Below the pieces are notes generated by a model that was given only the letters and a program-made list of their open reading frames with translations, was not told where the DNA came from and did no database searches. The translations under genes were made by a program, and so were the position numbers. This document shows, one piece after another, positions 1-10,100 of a stretch of 64,000 bases of DNA. This DNA is from Winogradskyella marina. Lineage in GTDB: Bacteria; Bacteroidota; Bacteroidia; Flavobacteriales; Flavobacteriaceae. How positions within the stretch are numbered: position 1 is the stretch's first letter; every line of letters begins with the position of its first letter. The stretch covers positions 558,001 to 622,000 of the forward strand of contig NZ_JADOET010000001.1 in NCBI RefSeq assembly GCF_015645385.1, read 5' to 3'.

Positions 1-606
1 ATCTGCTACAGAAAGTGCATCTTGCGTGTCGTGAGTAACGAACAAGACTGTGACTTCTGTTTTTTTAATGATTTCGAATACTTCGTTACGTAATTGTGTT
101 CGCAACATAGCATCGAGGTTGCTAAAGGGTTCATCTAAAATTAACAATGAAGGCTCTGGTGCCAAGGCTCGTGCCAAGGCGACTCGTTGTTGCTGTCCGC
201 CAGAAAGTTGATGCGGATAGCGTTTTTCCATACCGCTTAAACCCACCAAATCTAACATGTCTTGAGCTCGGACTTTCTTGTTTTTTAGTTTTGAAATACC
301 GTATAAGATATTATCGAAAATAGTTAAATGCGGAAAAAGAGCATACTCCTGAAAGACCAAACCTATCTTTCTTTTTTCAGGCTGAACAAATTTATTAACC
401 GAAGCAATTACTTTATCATCTAATAAAATACTCCCATTGTCAGGACGTTCGAGTCCGGCAATTAAACGAACCAAGGTTGTTTTTCCACTGCCGCTTTCAC
501 CAACAATAGCACAGACATCTCCCGCTTTTAAATTAAAAGTCACGTTATCTAAAGCGTAATTTTTACCTTTATCAAAGCTTTTGGAAAGTGCATCTATTGT
601 TAGCAT
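1..606 (-). CDS. Ferric iron ABC transporter, ATP-binding protein (partial, C-terminus beyond window)
   Basis: The N-terminal 202 residues of an ABC ATPase are visible; the rest lies left of the window. I translated it from the ATG at 606. Walker A (GESGSGKTT) is near residues 36-44, the Q-loop (FQEYALFP) near 85, the signature LSGGQQQR near 133, followed by Walker B (LLILDEP) and the switch His (VTHDTQDAL). This matches the FbpC/PotA-like importer ATPases. It would hydrolyse ATP on the cytoplasmic face to drive uptake. Its start lies 2 bp after the stop of the permease gene (609-2276), so the two are almost certainly co-transcribed and co-translated. The Fe3+ assignment rests on the neighbouring binding protein. 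A thiamine or phosphonate importer is a less likely alternative. Confidence 0.9.
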   Translation of the reverse strand, partial: MLTIDALSKSFDKGKNYALDNVTFNLKAGDVCAIVGESGSGKTTLVRLIAGLERPDNGSILLDDKVIASVNKFVQPEKRKIGLVFQEYALFPHLTIFDNILYGISKLKNKKVRAQDMLDLVGLSGMEKRYPHQLSGGQQQRVALARALAPEPSLLILDEPFSNLDAMLRTQLRNEVFEIIKKTEVTVLFVTHDTQDALSVAD

Positions 607-608
607 TC

Positions 609-2276
609 TTATTTTTTAATTAATAATTTATTTAAAAATATGACCGGAATCATAGCAGTAAAGATAATGAAAAGAGATGGTATTGCTGCTTCCATAACCA
701 TTTCATCACTGGCATATTCAAATGCTTTTACAGCGAGTGTATCTATATGATAGGGTTTTAAAATTAAGGTTAAGGGTAGCTCTTTCATCACATCAATAAA
801 CACTAAAATTACAGCACTAAATACACCTGTTTTAATTAATGGGAATTCAATTTTAAAAAACGTTTTTAAGTTTCCGACACCTAACACTTTTGAAGAATCC
901 GGAATGGAATTATCAACTTTCAAGGCTGTGGATTCTATAGGATTATACGCTACAGCTAAAAAGCGCACCGCATAAGCATATAGCAATACCATTAAAGTGC
1001 CGTTGATGATTAGTCCAGAATCAATTCCGAAGTTACCCAAAACACCAATCAACCATTTGTCTAAAGCTAAGGTTGGAATCATAATTCCAATCGCAATTAC
1101 AGCACCAGGAATTGCATACCCCAAAACACCAATTCTAGCGATATTCTTAATAGAACGAATGTTGCTCCATTTTGAAAAATAAATCAATAAAAGCGCAAAG
1201 AAAACAGTAAGAACTGCAGAGGAAATAGCGATGCCAAAACTTTGTAATGAAATCATAAGGAACTGCATATCAAAAACCGTAGATGCGGTTAAAAAGGCCC
1301 AATATAATAATTGTCCTACTGGTAAAAGAAACCCTAAAAGCACGGGTAAAAATACAATTGAAAATAGCAACCATTGTACAGACCGCTTCGGCGTTTTTCG
1401 TTGCATTTGTTTACTGTTTGTTTTTGACGATGTAAACTTTAGTTTTCGTACTTGCCATTTTTCAAACAGAATTAAGGCAAAAACAATCACGATTAACAAT
1501 GCGGATAAATACACGGCTGTCTCTGGCTCTTCCAGGGAAAACCAAGATCTAAATATTCCGGTGGTAAAGGTATTTACACCGTAATAACTTGCTGCACCAT
1601 AATCGTTGAGCACTTCCATTAACACTAAAACTAAACCTGCAACAATAGCTGGTCTTGCCAATGGTAACATCAGTCTAAAAAAAGTTTTACGTTCTCCAAC
1701 ACCCAACACTTTTGACGCCTCTAAAAGATTGTTAGCTTGGTTAAGAAAAAAAGCTCTTGCGCTTACATAAACATACGGAAATAGTGAAATACTCAACACA
1801 AAAGCGAGTCCTGCTCTATTCATAATATCGATTCGTATAAAATCGAGATTTAACTGTCTCAATAGCAAATCTAGGCTTCCTCCATAATCGAAAATCCCAG
1901 CATAGGCATAACCTACTATATAGGAAGGAATAGCGAGTGGTAAGATTAATAACCACTCCATTTGTTTTCGAAATAAGAAATCGAAACGGGATACCAACCA
2001 CGCAGAAGAAACTCCTAAAAGCAAAACAAGTATACTACAAAAAAGGACGAGATACAATGAATTCCAAATATACTCTGGTAATAAATACGTCACTATATGA
2101 CTCCAAGTTTCACCAGGTCCAGAAAACAGCTCTACACCAATAAATATAATAGGCAGTGCCAAGAAAATAACAATGGTCAGTGTAAGTACTGACCATCTGT
2201 TACTATCTCTTTTTAACCTTTGTAGCCTTGTTTTTAAGGAAAAAGGGTTGCTATTATTTCCATCCTGTTTCATCAA
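609..2276 (-). CDS. Ferric iron ABC transporter permease, fused FbpB type
   Basis: This 555-residue integral membrane protein is built as two fused permease halves, each with about six hydrophobic segments and an EAA-type cytoplasmic loop. The loops are visible as SKVLGVGERKTFFRLMLPLARPA (near 190-210) and SSKVLGVGNLKTFFKIEFPL (near 460-480), the coupling sites for the ATPase. Length and twin-domain design match FbpB/SfuB Fe3+ permeases. The start codon overlaps the last 23 bp of the binding-protein gene (2254-3309), and the stop is 2 bp from the ATPase start, giving the order binding protein, permease, ATPase. The Asn/Ser-rich first 15 residues are probably cytoplasmic. Fe3+ specificity is inferred from the operon partner. 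Confidence 0.9.
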   Translation of the reverse strand: MMKQDGNNSNPFSLKTRLQRLKRDSNRWSVLTLTIVIFLALPIIFIGVELFSGPGETWSHIVTYLLPEYIWNSLYLVLFCSILVLLLGVSSAWLVSRFDFLFRKQMEWLLILPLAIPSYIVGYAYAGIFDYGGSLDLLLRQLNLDFIRIDIMNRAGLAFVLSISLFPYVYVSARAFFLNQANNLLEASKVLGVGERKTFFRLMLPLARPAIVAGLVLVLMEVLNDYGAASYYGVNTFTTGIFRSWFSLEEPETAVYLSALLIVIVFALILFEKWQVRKLKFTSSKTNSKQMQRKTPKRSVQWLLFSIVFLPVLLGFLLPVGQLLYWAFLTASTVFDMQFLMISLQSFGIAISSAVLTVFFALLLIYFSKWSNIRSIKNIARIGVLGYAIPGAVIAIGIMIPTLALDKWLIGVLGNFGIDSGLIINGTLMVLLYAYAVRFLAVAYNPIESTALKVDNSIPDSSKVLGVGNLKTFFKIEFPLIKTGVFSAVILVFIDVMKELPLTLILKPYHIDTLAVKAFEYASDEMVMEAAIPSLFIIFTAMIPVIFLNKLLIKK

Positions 2277-3309
2277 AAATCAAAACGGCTTTTTTATTAT
2301 TTTCTCCTAAAGCATTCAGCTCTAAATTATCTTCTTTAAAATCACCCCAAGTCTTAATATCTTGAACAGGTTCAACACCCTCTAAAACTGGATATTCATA
2401 ATTAGCTTCCGTGAATACTTGCTGTGCTTCTTCACTAATTAAAAACTCAATAAACCGAATCGCATTCTCTTTATTTGGTGCATATTTGGCTACACCAGCA
2501 CCACTTACATTGATGTGTGTTCCTCTATTTTCTTGATTTGGGAAATACAAGCCTATTTGTTTAGCTACTTTTACTTCTTCTGCATCTGGTGAATTTAACA
2601 TTTTACCAATATAGTATGAATTTACAATTGCCAAATCACCTTCTCCAGCCACTACAGCTTTTACTTGATCTCTATCGGAACCTTTTGGCGAGCGTGCCAT
2701 ATTTGCTACCATGCCTTCAGCCCAACTCTTAGCAGCTTCTTCACCATTGTTAGCTATGATTGATGCCATTAAGGATTGGTTATAAATATTAGAAGACGAT
2801 CGTACCAAGATTTTACCTTTCCATTTGTCCTCAACTAAATTCTCATAAGTTGATAAGTCTTCAGGTGACACTCTATCTTTAGCGTATGCTATAATTCGTG
2901 CGCGTTTTGTTAAACCAAACCATTGGTTATCGCTATCTTGTAAATGCGCCGGAATGGCTTTTTCTAAAATTTCAGATTCAATTGGTTGCAACAAGCCTTG
3001 GTTTTTTGCCCGACTTAATCGTCCGGCATCAACCGTTATTAATACATCGGCAGGCGATTGTTTGCCTTCCATTTTCATTTTCTGAATTAACTCATCTGCA
3101 CTCGCATTAATCACTTTGACTTCGATACCCGTTTTGTCTTCAAACATTTTAAAAATATTCTGGTCTGGCTCATAATGGCGATGTGTATAAACGTTGACCA
3201 CCTGATCTTTAGCTGTTTCTACTAATTCAGAATTATCCTTCTTCTTGTTATCGTTTCCACAGGCAACTAATAAAGCAAAAGCTGCCAAAGCAAATAATTG
3301 TTTCTTCAT
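2254..3309 (-). CDS. Fe3+ ABC transporter substrate-binding lipoprotein, FbpA/FutA type
   Basis: This 351-residue extracellular solute-binding protein (family 1/6 fold) would capture ferric iron and deliver it to the permease. I chose the ATG at 3309 because it gives a clean lipoprotein signal peptide with the lipobox LVAC and lipidated Cys17; an upstream ATG at 3384 would put 25 unnatural residues before it. The mature protein has N-terminal VVNVYTHRHYEPD and a C-terminal NSYYIGKM segment. The paired tyrosines there are the usual iron ligands in FbpA proteins. It is the first gene of the iron operon and overlaps the permease start by 23 bp. The roughly 280 bp upstream to the divergent gene at 3594 should hold its promoter. 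No Fur box was clear enough to call. Confidence 0.88.
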   Translation of the reverse strand: MKKQLFALAAFALLVACGNDNKKKDNSELVETAKDQVVNVYTHRHYEPDQNIFKMFEDKTGIEVKVINASADELIQKMKMEGKQSPADVLITVDAGRLSRAKNQGLLQPIESEILEKAIPAHLQDSDNQWFGLTKRARIIAYAKDRVSPEDLSTYENLVEDKWKGKILVRSSSNIYNQSLMASIIANNGEEAAKSWAEGMVANMARSPKGSDRDQVKAVVAGEGDLAIVNSYYIGKMLNSPDAEEVKVAKQIGLYFPNQENRGTHINVSGAGVAKYAPNKENAIRFIEFLISEEAQQVFTEANYEYPVLEGVEPVQDIKTWGDFKEDNLELNALGENNKKAVLIFDETGWK

Positions 3310-3581
3310 TTTATCTCTGTTTTTCAAAAAACAAATATAACAATTTAGAATGGGTACAAATAAGAAAACTGAAGCTAAAACCATAAATTAAGAAACATTT
3401 AAGGTTTTTAAAAAACCTAAAAAGTAAGCCTTTAGCAGTATCACAGCATATCGATAATAAACCCTATTAATTGATTTTCTACGAAACGGTATTATAAAAT
3501 TCGCTGTACCTCTAAGACTATATATTCTAAATAAATGAGGTCTTCATTTTAATTAAATAATTTCATGTCTTAAAAACTACG

Positions 3582-3589
3582 TAAATTTG
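3582..3589 (+). promoter_or_regulatory. Putative Bacteroidota -7 promoter element (TAAATTTG), possible leaderless start
   Basis: TAAATTTG matches the Bacteroidota -7 consensus TAnnTTTG exactly. A TTTC resembling the -33 TTTG lies about 17 bp upstream (3561-3564). The element ends only 4 bp before the ATG at 3594, so transcription would start at or next to the start codon. No upstream in-frame start exists, and the HD domain begins within the first 30 residues, so the ATG itself is well supported. Confidence 0.45.
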
Positions 3590-3593
3590 TAAT

Positions 3594-4760
3594 ATGGAAG
3601 AAAAGCTTTTACGCGATGTAGAAATCTACGTTGCCGAACTGTTAACTAAACAGCTCAGTCCAACAAACTATTATCACAATGGCATTCATACAAGAAGAGT
3701 TGTTGCGGATATTACAGAATTAGCAGCTAAGGAAAACTGTACAGAACAGGACACTTTGGTATTGCTATTGGCTGCATGGTTTCATGATACAGGCTATATT
3801 TTTTTAGACACTGGTCATGAAGAAGAAAGCGTTAAAATTGCACGTTCTTATTTAAAAGAACAGAATCTACCTCAAGAGACTCTAAACCAAGTTGAGCAAT
3901 TAATTTTGGTCACAAAAACAGGATCAAAACCAACTAATAACCTCGAAGCCATTATTAAAGATGCCGATTGCGGTCATATCGCATCTGAAGACTATTTAGA
4001 TATTTCAGAAAACTTATTAAAAGAATTAAATGCTAAAAACGACGAAGAGCTTTCTGAAATTGAATGGATGGAACAGAATCTAATCTTCCTTAAAAACCAT
4101 TCGTTTTTTTCTGATTCGGCGAAACAAATTTGGCAACCTAAAAAGGAACTTAATGTATTAGAAATACAAAATAAGTTACACAAACTAACGGCTAAAGAGA
4201 ACAAAAAAGACAAAAACACTAAGTTTGGAAGAGGTGTAGAAACCATGTATCGTGTACAATTAAAAAATCATATAGAATTAAGCGCCATTGCAGATACCAA
4301 AGCCAACATTTTACTCTCTGTAAATGCTATTATTATTTCTGTTGCGCTATCTAATTTAGTTCCTAAGCTCGATAATCCATCGAATTTATTTTTGGTGTAT
4401 CCTACATTAATTTTAATGCTTTTTAGTGTGGCATCTGTGGTACTGTCAGTATTATCTACACGACCTAAGATTTCTAATGTCGCTATTACGAAAGAAATGA
4501 TTAAAGAGAAAAAAACAAATATTCTCTTTTTTGGAAATTTTCATAAGATGAATTTGCAAGATTTTGAATGGGGAGTCGACTACTTAATGGACAACGAAGA
4601 AACATTATACAATTCACTGACTAAAGATTTGTATTATTTAGGTTTGGTGCTTAATAGAAAATATAAATTACTACGCATCACTTATACCGTTTTTATGTTC
4701 GGAATTATTATATCGGCAGCGGCATTTGTATATAGTTATTATATAAATATGCCTTTATAA
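3594..4760 (+). CDS. HD-domain phosphohydrolase fused to Pycsar-effector-like membrane domain (DUF5706/PycTM type)
   Basis: This protein has 388 residues. The N-terminal half is an HD phosphohydrolase: His28/His32 in HNGIH, the His64-Asp65 doublet in AWFHDTGY and Asp125 in KDADCGH supply the expected metal ligands. Residues about 225-388 resemble the Pycsar effector transmembrane domain: a helix with IELSAIADTKANILLSVNA, two hydrophobic segments near 240-300, and a third near 365-385. In Pycsar defence, related domains respond to cCMP or cUMP, but no pyrimidine cyclase is adjacent. Fusion with an HD domain suggests nucleotide turnover at the membrane. It leads an apparent operon with the GAF protein 16 bp downstream. 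The domain calls are from motif recognition; the cellular role is unknown. It could be an ordinary housekeeping HD protein of flavobacteria. Confidence 0.8.
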   Translation: MEEKLLRDVEIYVAELLTKQLSPTNYYHNGIHTRRVVADITELAAKENCTEQDTLVLLLAAWFHDTGYIFLDTGHEEESVKIARSYLKEQNLPQETLNQVEQLILVTKTGSKPTNNLEAIIKDADCGHIASEDYLDISENLLKELNAKNDEELSEIEWMEQNLIFLKNHSFFSDSAKQIWQPKKELNVLEIQNKLHKLTAKENKKDKNTKFGRGVETMYRVQLKNHIELSAIADTKANILLSVNAIIISVALSNLVPKLDNPSNLFLVYPTLILMLFSVASVVLSVLSTRPKISNVAITKEMIKEKKTNILFFGNFHKMNLQDFEWGVDYLMDNEETLYNSLTKDLYYLGLVLNRKYKLLRITYTVFMFGIIISAAAFVYSYYINMPL

Positions 4761-4776
4761 TTTTAATTTAAACACT

Positions 4777-7113
4777 ATGAATAACAGAACTACAGGCCCT
4801 TTTAAAGTAATTATCTCTTTACGTTTGTTAAAAGAGAAGTTTGAAGGTTTGTTACAATCAAAAAATAGCACTGTTCAGTCCCAAGCAAAAGAAGCATTAA
4901 AAATATTTGACAATCATCCTGTATTAGAGAAGGGAACCGATTCTATTGACGATTTTTTAACCAACAAACCTGTTATAGATCAGTTAATGTCTTTACTCTT
5001 TCCGCCAACGCTTACAGAAAATGAGATTAAAGCAGCAGTTACTCCCTACTCTAATGATATATTTTATTGTAGTTCAAGATTAGAGAACATCATTACTAAT
5101 CACAAAAAAAGTGATAACGTTTTTAATGACCTGTATAAGGATTACGAAGACTCTTTCGATTTACTTACTTACGCTATAATACTAAATGCTTATTATAAAT
5201 TTAATGTCGATTTTGAACGACCGAAAACACTCTCTATTACTGATGAAAACGGAGAAAAGAAGCGTTATCGTGTAGCTTTTAATGCCGATTTTTTAGACAT
5301 CTATCCAAATGAAAACGCCATTGAAATTACTGAGGATATTTTAGACGAGTTATTAAGCAATGCCAATACAATAGATATTTGGAAAAAATACTTCCCAAAA
5401 GATTCTTGGACTATTGAAGGTTTCGGAATTGTAAACCTCATAGACACCTCATTAGACGAACGTATCGATGACTTTAAAACGCATTTAATTCAACCTAATA
5501 GCGAAAGTTTTGATTATTTAATTCACGATATTAGGCGCATATTTAATATTCCAGATTTACAACTCGGAAGTTATAGCGTAGAACATAATAAAATTATTTC
5601 ACCGTTTGATCGAAATTTTAATATGTTAACTTTAGTACAAGACGAAGATGTTAGCATTAATGAATATGCATGCGAACACATTAACTGCCAGCTTTTTAGA
5701 GACGCTAAACCTATTATTATTTCAAATGTAGAAACCTATCATAAACAGACCAAAGGCAATAGACTAAGCCAAACATTATTAGATAAAGGATTGAAAAGTG
5801 CGGCGCTTATTCCTGTGCCTATCAATGGAGAATTAGGTTTTATAATAGAATTAGCTGCCTTTAAAACTAATCAGCTTAATGCCATTAATATGGTGAAGTT
5901 AGACTCTATATTACCTTTTATTTTAAGCTATTCTAAACGGACGTTTTCAGAACATCAGAACGAAATAAGTGCCATTATACAACAAGAGTGTACGGCAATA
6001 CATCCGTCTGTTCAATGGCGATTTGAGGAAGAAGCTAGCAAATATATTCAGGAGAGAAACTATGGTGAAGATCCTGTATTTGAAGAGATTGTTTTTAAAG
6101 ATGTAGTACCGCTTTTTGGTCAAATTGATGTCGTTGGGTCTTCAAACGCTAGAAATGAAGCTATCATAGCTGACTTAGAACGACAATTGGAAAAAAGTAA
6201 GGAACTACTTAGAAATAGAATTAAAATAAATTTACCGTTTTACGAACAGTTAATTTTTCAAATTGATAAGTACTTAATAGAATTAAAGCAAAATTTCCAC
6301 ACCAATTCAGAACAAGAAATTAATATCTTTTTTGAAAAACAATTGTTTCCTTTATTTGAGCATTTTCAAACTAATTCTAACAACAGTAAAGATGTAGACG
6401 AATTTTTAAGAACCATCGATAAGACCACTAGTAGTTTATACGATGCCAGAAAAGCATATGATATTACTATTGAAATGGGTAATAATGCCTTGTCTTCATT
6501 TTTAGACCAACAACAACTAAAGGCGCAAGATATATTTCCGCATTATTTTGAAAAATTTAAAACAGATGGTATAGAACACAACCTTTATATTGGCCAATCC
6601 ATTACAAAGCATTTAAATTATCATCCAACGGTTTTATACAACTTACGATTATGGCAACTACAAGTGGCTTGTGAGATGGAAGCGATGTACTACGAAAAAC
6701 AAAAAGAGTTTCCATTGCAATTAGAGGTAGCCTCTTTAATACTCGCTTACGATGTACCGATTACCATTCGTTATCGCATTGATGAGAAGCAATTTGATGT
6801 CGATGGCGCTTATAATGTGCGCTACGAAATGATAAAAAAGCGTATCGATAAAGCGCACATAAAAAACACCAATGAACGTTTAACACAACCACATAAACTG
6901 TCTGTTGTGTACTCAAGCAATGTGATGGAAAAAGAATATTTAGCTTATTTCGAATTTTTGCAAGCGAAAAATTACATCGGAAATACTATCGAAATTGTAG
7001 AGTTAGAAGAACTTCAAGGCGCTAGTGGCATAAAAGCTATTAGAGTAGATATAAACAGAAAGCTTCAAAAAGTATCAGATATTTTTACTATAGAAGATTT
7101 ACAAAACGTGTAA
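4777..7113 (+). CDS. Large GAF-domain-containing protein, function unknown
   Basis: This 778-residue protein has no signal peptide or membrane segment, so it is probably cytoplasmic. Residues about 290-410 look like a GAF sensor domain, including HINCQLFRDAKPIIISNV and AALIPVPINGELGFIIEL. GAF domains bind cyclic nucleotides or other small ligands. The flanks are largely helical, with a charged coiled-coil-like stretch near 470-490 (ADLERQLEKSKELLRNRI). The C-terminal ~250 residues are not recognised. It sits 16 bp after the HD/PycTM gene and 14 bp before the phosphoesterase-barrel gene, consistent with one transcript. A link to nucleotide signalling is suggested only by this context. Confidence 0.75.
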   Translation: MNNRTTGPFKVIISLRLLKEKFEGLLQSKNSTVQSQAKEALKIFDNHPVLEKGTDSIDDFLTNKPVIDQLMSLLFPPTLTENEIKAAVTPYSNDIFYCSSRLENIITNHKKSDNVFNDLYKDYEDSFDLLTYAIILNAYYKFNVDFERPKTLSITDENGEKKRYRVAFNADFLDIYPNENAIEITEDILDELLSNANTIDIWKKYFPKDSWTIEGFGIVNLIDTSLDERIDDFKTHLIQPNSESFDYLIHDIRRIFNIPDLQLGSYSVEHNKIISPFDRNFNMLTLVQDEDVSINEYACEHINCQLFRDAKPIIISNVETYHKQTKGNRLSQTLLDKGLKSAALIPVPINGELGFIIELAAFKTNQLNAINMVKLDSILPFILSYSKRTFSEHQNEISAIIQQECTAIHPSVQWRFEEEASKYIQERNYGEDPVFEEIVFKDVVPLFGQIDVVGSSNARNEAIIADLERQLEKSKELLRNRIKINLPFYEQLIFQIDKYLIELKQNFHTNSEQEINIFFEKQLFPLFEHFQTNSNNSKDVDEFLRTIDKTTSSLYDARKAYDITIEMGNNALSSFLDQQQLKAQDIFPHYFEKFKTDGIEHNLYIGQSITKHLNYHPTVLYNLRLWQLQVACEMEAMYYEKQKEFPLQLEVASLILAYDVPITIRYRIDEKQFDVDGAYNVRYEMIKKRIDKAHIKNTNERLTQPHKLSVVYSSNVMEKEYLAYFEFLQAKNYIGNTIEIVELEELQGASGIKAIRVDINRKLQKVSDIFTIEDLQNV

Positions 7114-7127
7114 AAACAGACGATGTT

Positions 7128-10100
7128 ATGAAAGCAAAACTACTATTTGGGTTTATTATTACTGGATTTCTTATGAGTGGTTGCGCCACTTATAAGCCCT
7201 ACAATGTCAATTCTAATTATGATGAACTTAAGGGCATCGACAACAAGACGACCAATGTTTTTTTAATTGGTGATGTCGGAAAACCTGAAGCCGATGGCTC
7301 AGCACCAAAATCTTTACTAAAGTTACAACGTCAATTTGGTAACGCAGACAAAAACGACGTGCTTTTATTTCTAGGAGATAACATTTATCCTAAAGGGATT
7401 CCTTTAAAAAATGATAAAGCCATAAAAGATGCTGAACATGCCTTAAATCTTCAACTAGAAGCCGCTAAAACATTCCCTGGCCATGTTTATTTCTTGCCCG
7501 GAAATCACGATTGGTACAGCGGTTTAAAAGGCTTAAAGCGACAAGAGAAAATGGTTGAAGACGCCTTAGGGAAAAACACTTTTCAACCAGAAAATGGCTG
7601 TCCCATTGAAAAAATAAACCTTAGCGACGATATTGTTATGCTCATGGTAGATTCGCACTGGTATATTACCAATTGGAATAATCATCCTACCATCAATGAT
7701 GATTGCGAAATAAAATCGCGAGCTGACTTTTTAGACGAATTTAGAAGTGAAATAAAAAAAGCACGAGGAAAAACGACTTTAGTAGCTATTCACCATCCCA
7801 TGTATAGTAATGGGCCACATAATGGACGTTATGGTGTAAAAGAAAACATGAAGCCACTACCAATTCTTGGTACTATAAAAAATATTTTAAGAACTTCTAC
7901 CGGAATCGTAAATGCGGACTTATCAAATCAATTTTACAACGACCTCCGAAAAAACCTTGTGGTTGCTGCACAACAAAATGATAATGTGATTTTTCTTTCT
8001 GGTCACGAGCATAATTTGCAATATTTAGAAACAGACAATATTACTCAAATTGTTAGTGGCTCAGGTTCTAAAAGTACGCCATTAAGAATGCGAAACCCTA
8101 ATAATTATGGCCATTCCGTTCCTGGTTATGCCGTTTTAAATATAGGAAATGATAAGTCGGTTGATGTTCAGTTCTTCAATACTGAAGCTGGCGAAATTGA
8201 ATTTTATAAACAAATAAAACAACCTGAGCCGGTTTCAGAACTCAATTATCCTAAGGTCCTTTTAGATTCAGTAAGTGCTTCAATCTATCCTAAAGAAGAC
8301 ACTAAAAAATCTGGTTTTTATAAATTTCTTTGGGGCGAACGGTATCGCGACGATTATAGTACTAAAGTTAAAGCAAAAGTGGCCTACTTAGACACTTTAA
8401 TGGGTGGCCTAAAGCCATTTAGAAAAGGTGGAGGCACACAATCAAAAACACTACATTTAAAGGATGCAGATGGTAAACGTTATGTAATGCGTGCTATGAA
8501 AAAGCAAGCGGATCAATTTATGCAAGCAGCCATTTTTAAAGATCAATATGTAGAAGGGCAATTTACAGACACCGCTACCGAAGACTTATTAGAAGATATT
8601 TTTGCAGGTGCCTACCCATATGCTCCTTTTACTTTAGCAGCACTCTCGGAAGCTATTAATCTTCCACATTTAAATCCTAAACTATATTATATTCCTAAAC
8701 AGGAAGCTTTAAATTCATATAATGACGATTATGGAAATGAACTTTACCTATTTGAAGAACACCCTTCTGACGGTCATACAGCATTAGGAACAGGAAATTT
8801 TACAGGAGAAATTGAAAGCACTGTAGATATGCTACAAGACGTGTTAAGTGATGAATCTAAAATAATAGATGAAAAAGAATTTATAAAAGCACGCTTATTC
8901 GATATGCTTATAGGTGATGCTGACAGACATCAAGATCAATGGCGTTGGTTAGTATTTGAAAACGACGGAACCACAATTTACAAGCCTTTGCCAAGAGATA
9001 GAGACTTTGCTTTTTCTAAAGTCTCTGATGGCCTTTTGTTTGGTGCTGGTGTAACACTTATTCCTATGGCAAGGAAATTTAGAAAATACGAAGCAGATTT
9101 AAAAGATGTAAAGGGTTTTAATATTTCGGGGTTTGCATTGGATGTCGCTTTTATTTCAGAAGCCAATAAGCTAGATTGGGATGAACAAGTACAATTTATT
9201 CAATCTCAAATAACGGATGATGTTATCGACCGCGCTTTTAGTAATACACCTAAAGAAGTAGATGCCGATAACATTGCTGCCATAAAAACAATTCTAAAAG
9301 AACGTCGTGCTAATCTTCAAAAAATTTCTGATCGCTATTTGAAGTTAGTTAACAAATATGCCGTTATCACAGGAACAAATAAAGATGACTATATAAGTGT
9401 GAAAGCTTTAGAACATGGTAAGGTTGAAGTAGCACTATATCGCAAAAAAGATGACACCATTAAAGATCGTTTTCATCATAAAATCTACGAACCAAAAAGC
9501 ACAAAAGAAATCTGGATTTATGGTTTAGATGATAAAGATAGTTTTAAAATTGAAGGAAAAATTTCTAAAATTAAAGTACGTCTTATTGGTGGACAAAACA
9601 ACGATGATTACGAAGTAGAAAACGGTAAAAACATTGTTATCTATGATTACAAATCAAAGAAAAATGACCTAAAAGAAGCTAAAAAAGCTCGAATTAAATT
9701 AACGGATGACTATAATACCAATGTGTATAATTATAGAAAGATAAGAAATAATGTTAATCAAATCATCCCTATACTAGGTGCTAACCCAGACGATGGTCTA
9801 AAGTTAGGTTTTACTGACACCTATACAACGTATGGATTTGAACGCAATCCGTTTACATCACAACATAAAATTAAAGCCGCATATTATTTTGCCACTGATG
9901 GCTATGAATTAGGTTATAAAGGTGAGTTCGCCAATGTTATTGGTGGTTTAAATTTTGGATTCCAAGCGCATTTCCAAAGTCCAAATTATAGTGTCAACTT
10001 CTTTGGCTACGGCAATGAAACTGGAAATTTTGATGATGATTTCGGTTTAGATTACAACAGAGTTAAAACTAGAATTTTTCGCATAAGTCCACAACTTATT

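Noticed and set aside
3594..4760. A complete Pycsar anti-phage system
   Set aside because: Only an effector-like domain is present. There is no pyrimidine cyclase next to it, and its fusion to an HD domain differs from standard Pycsar effectors.
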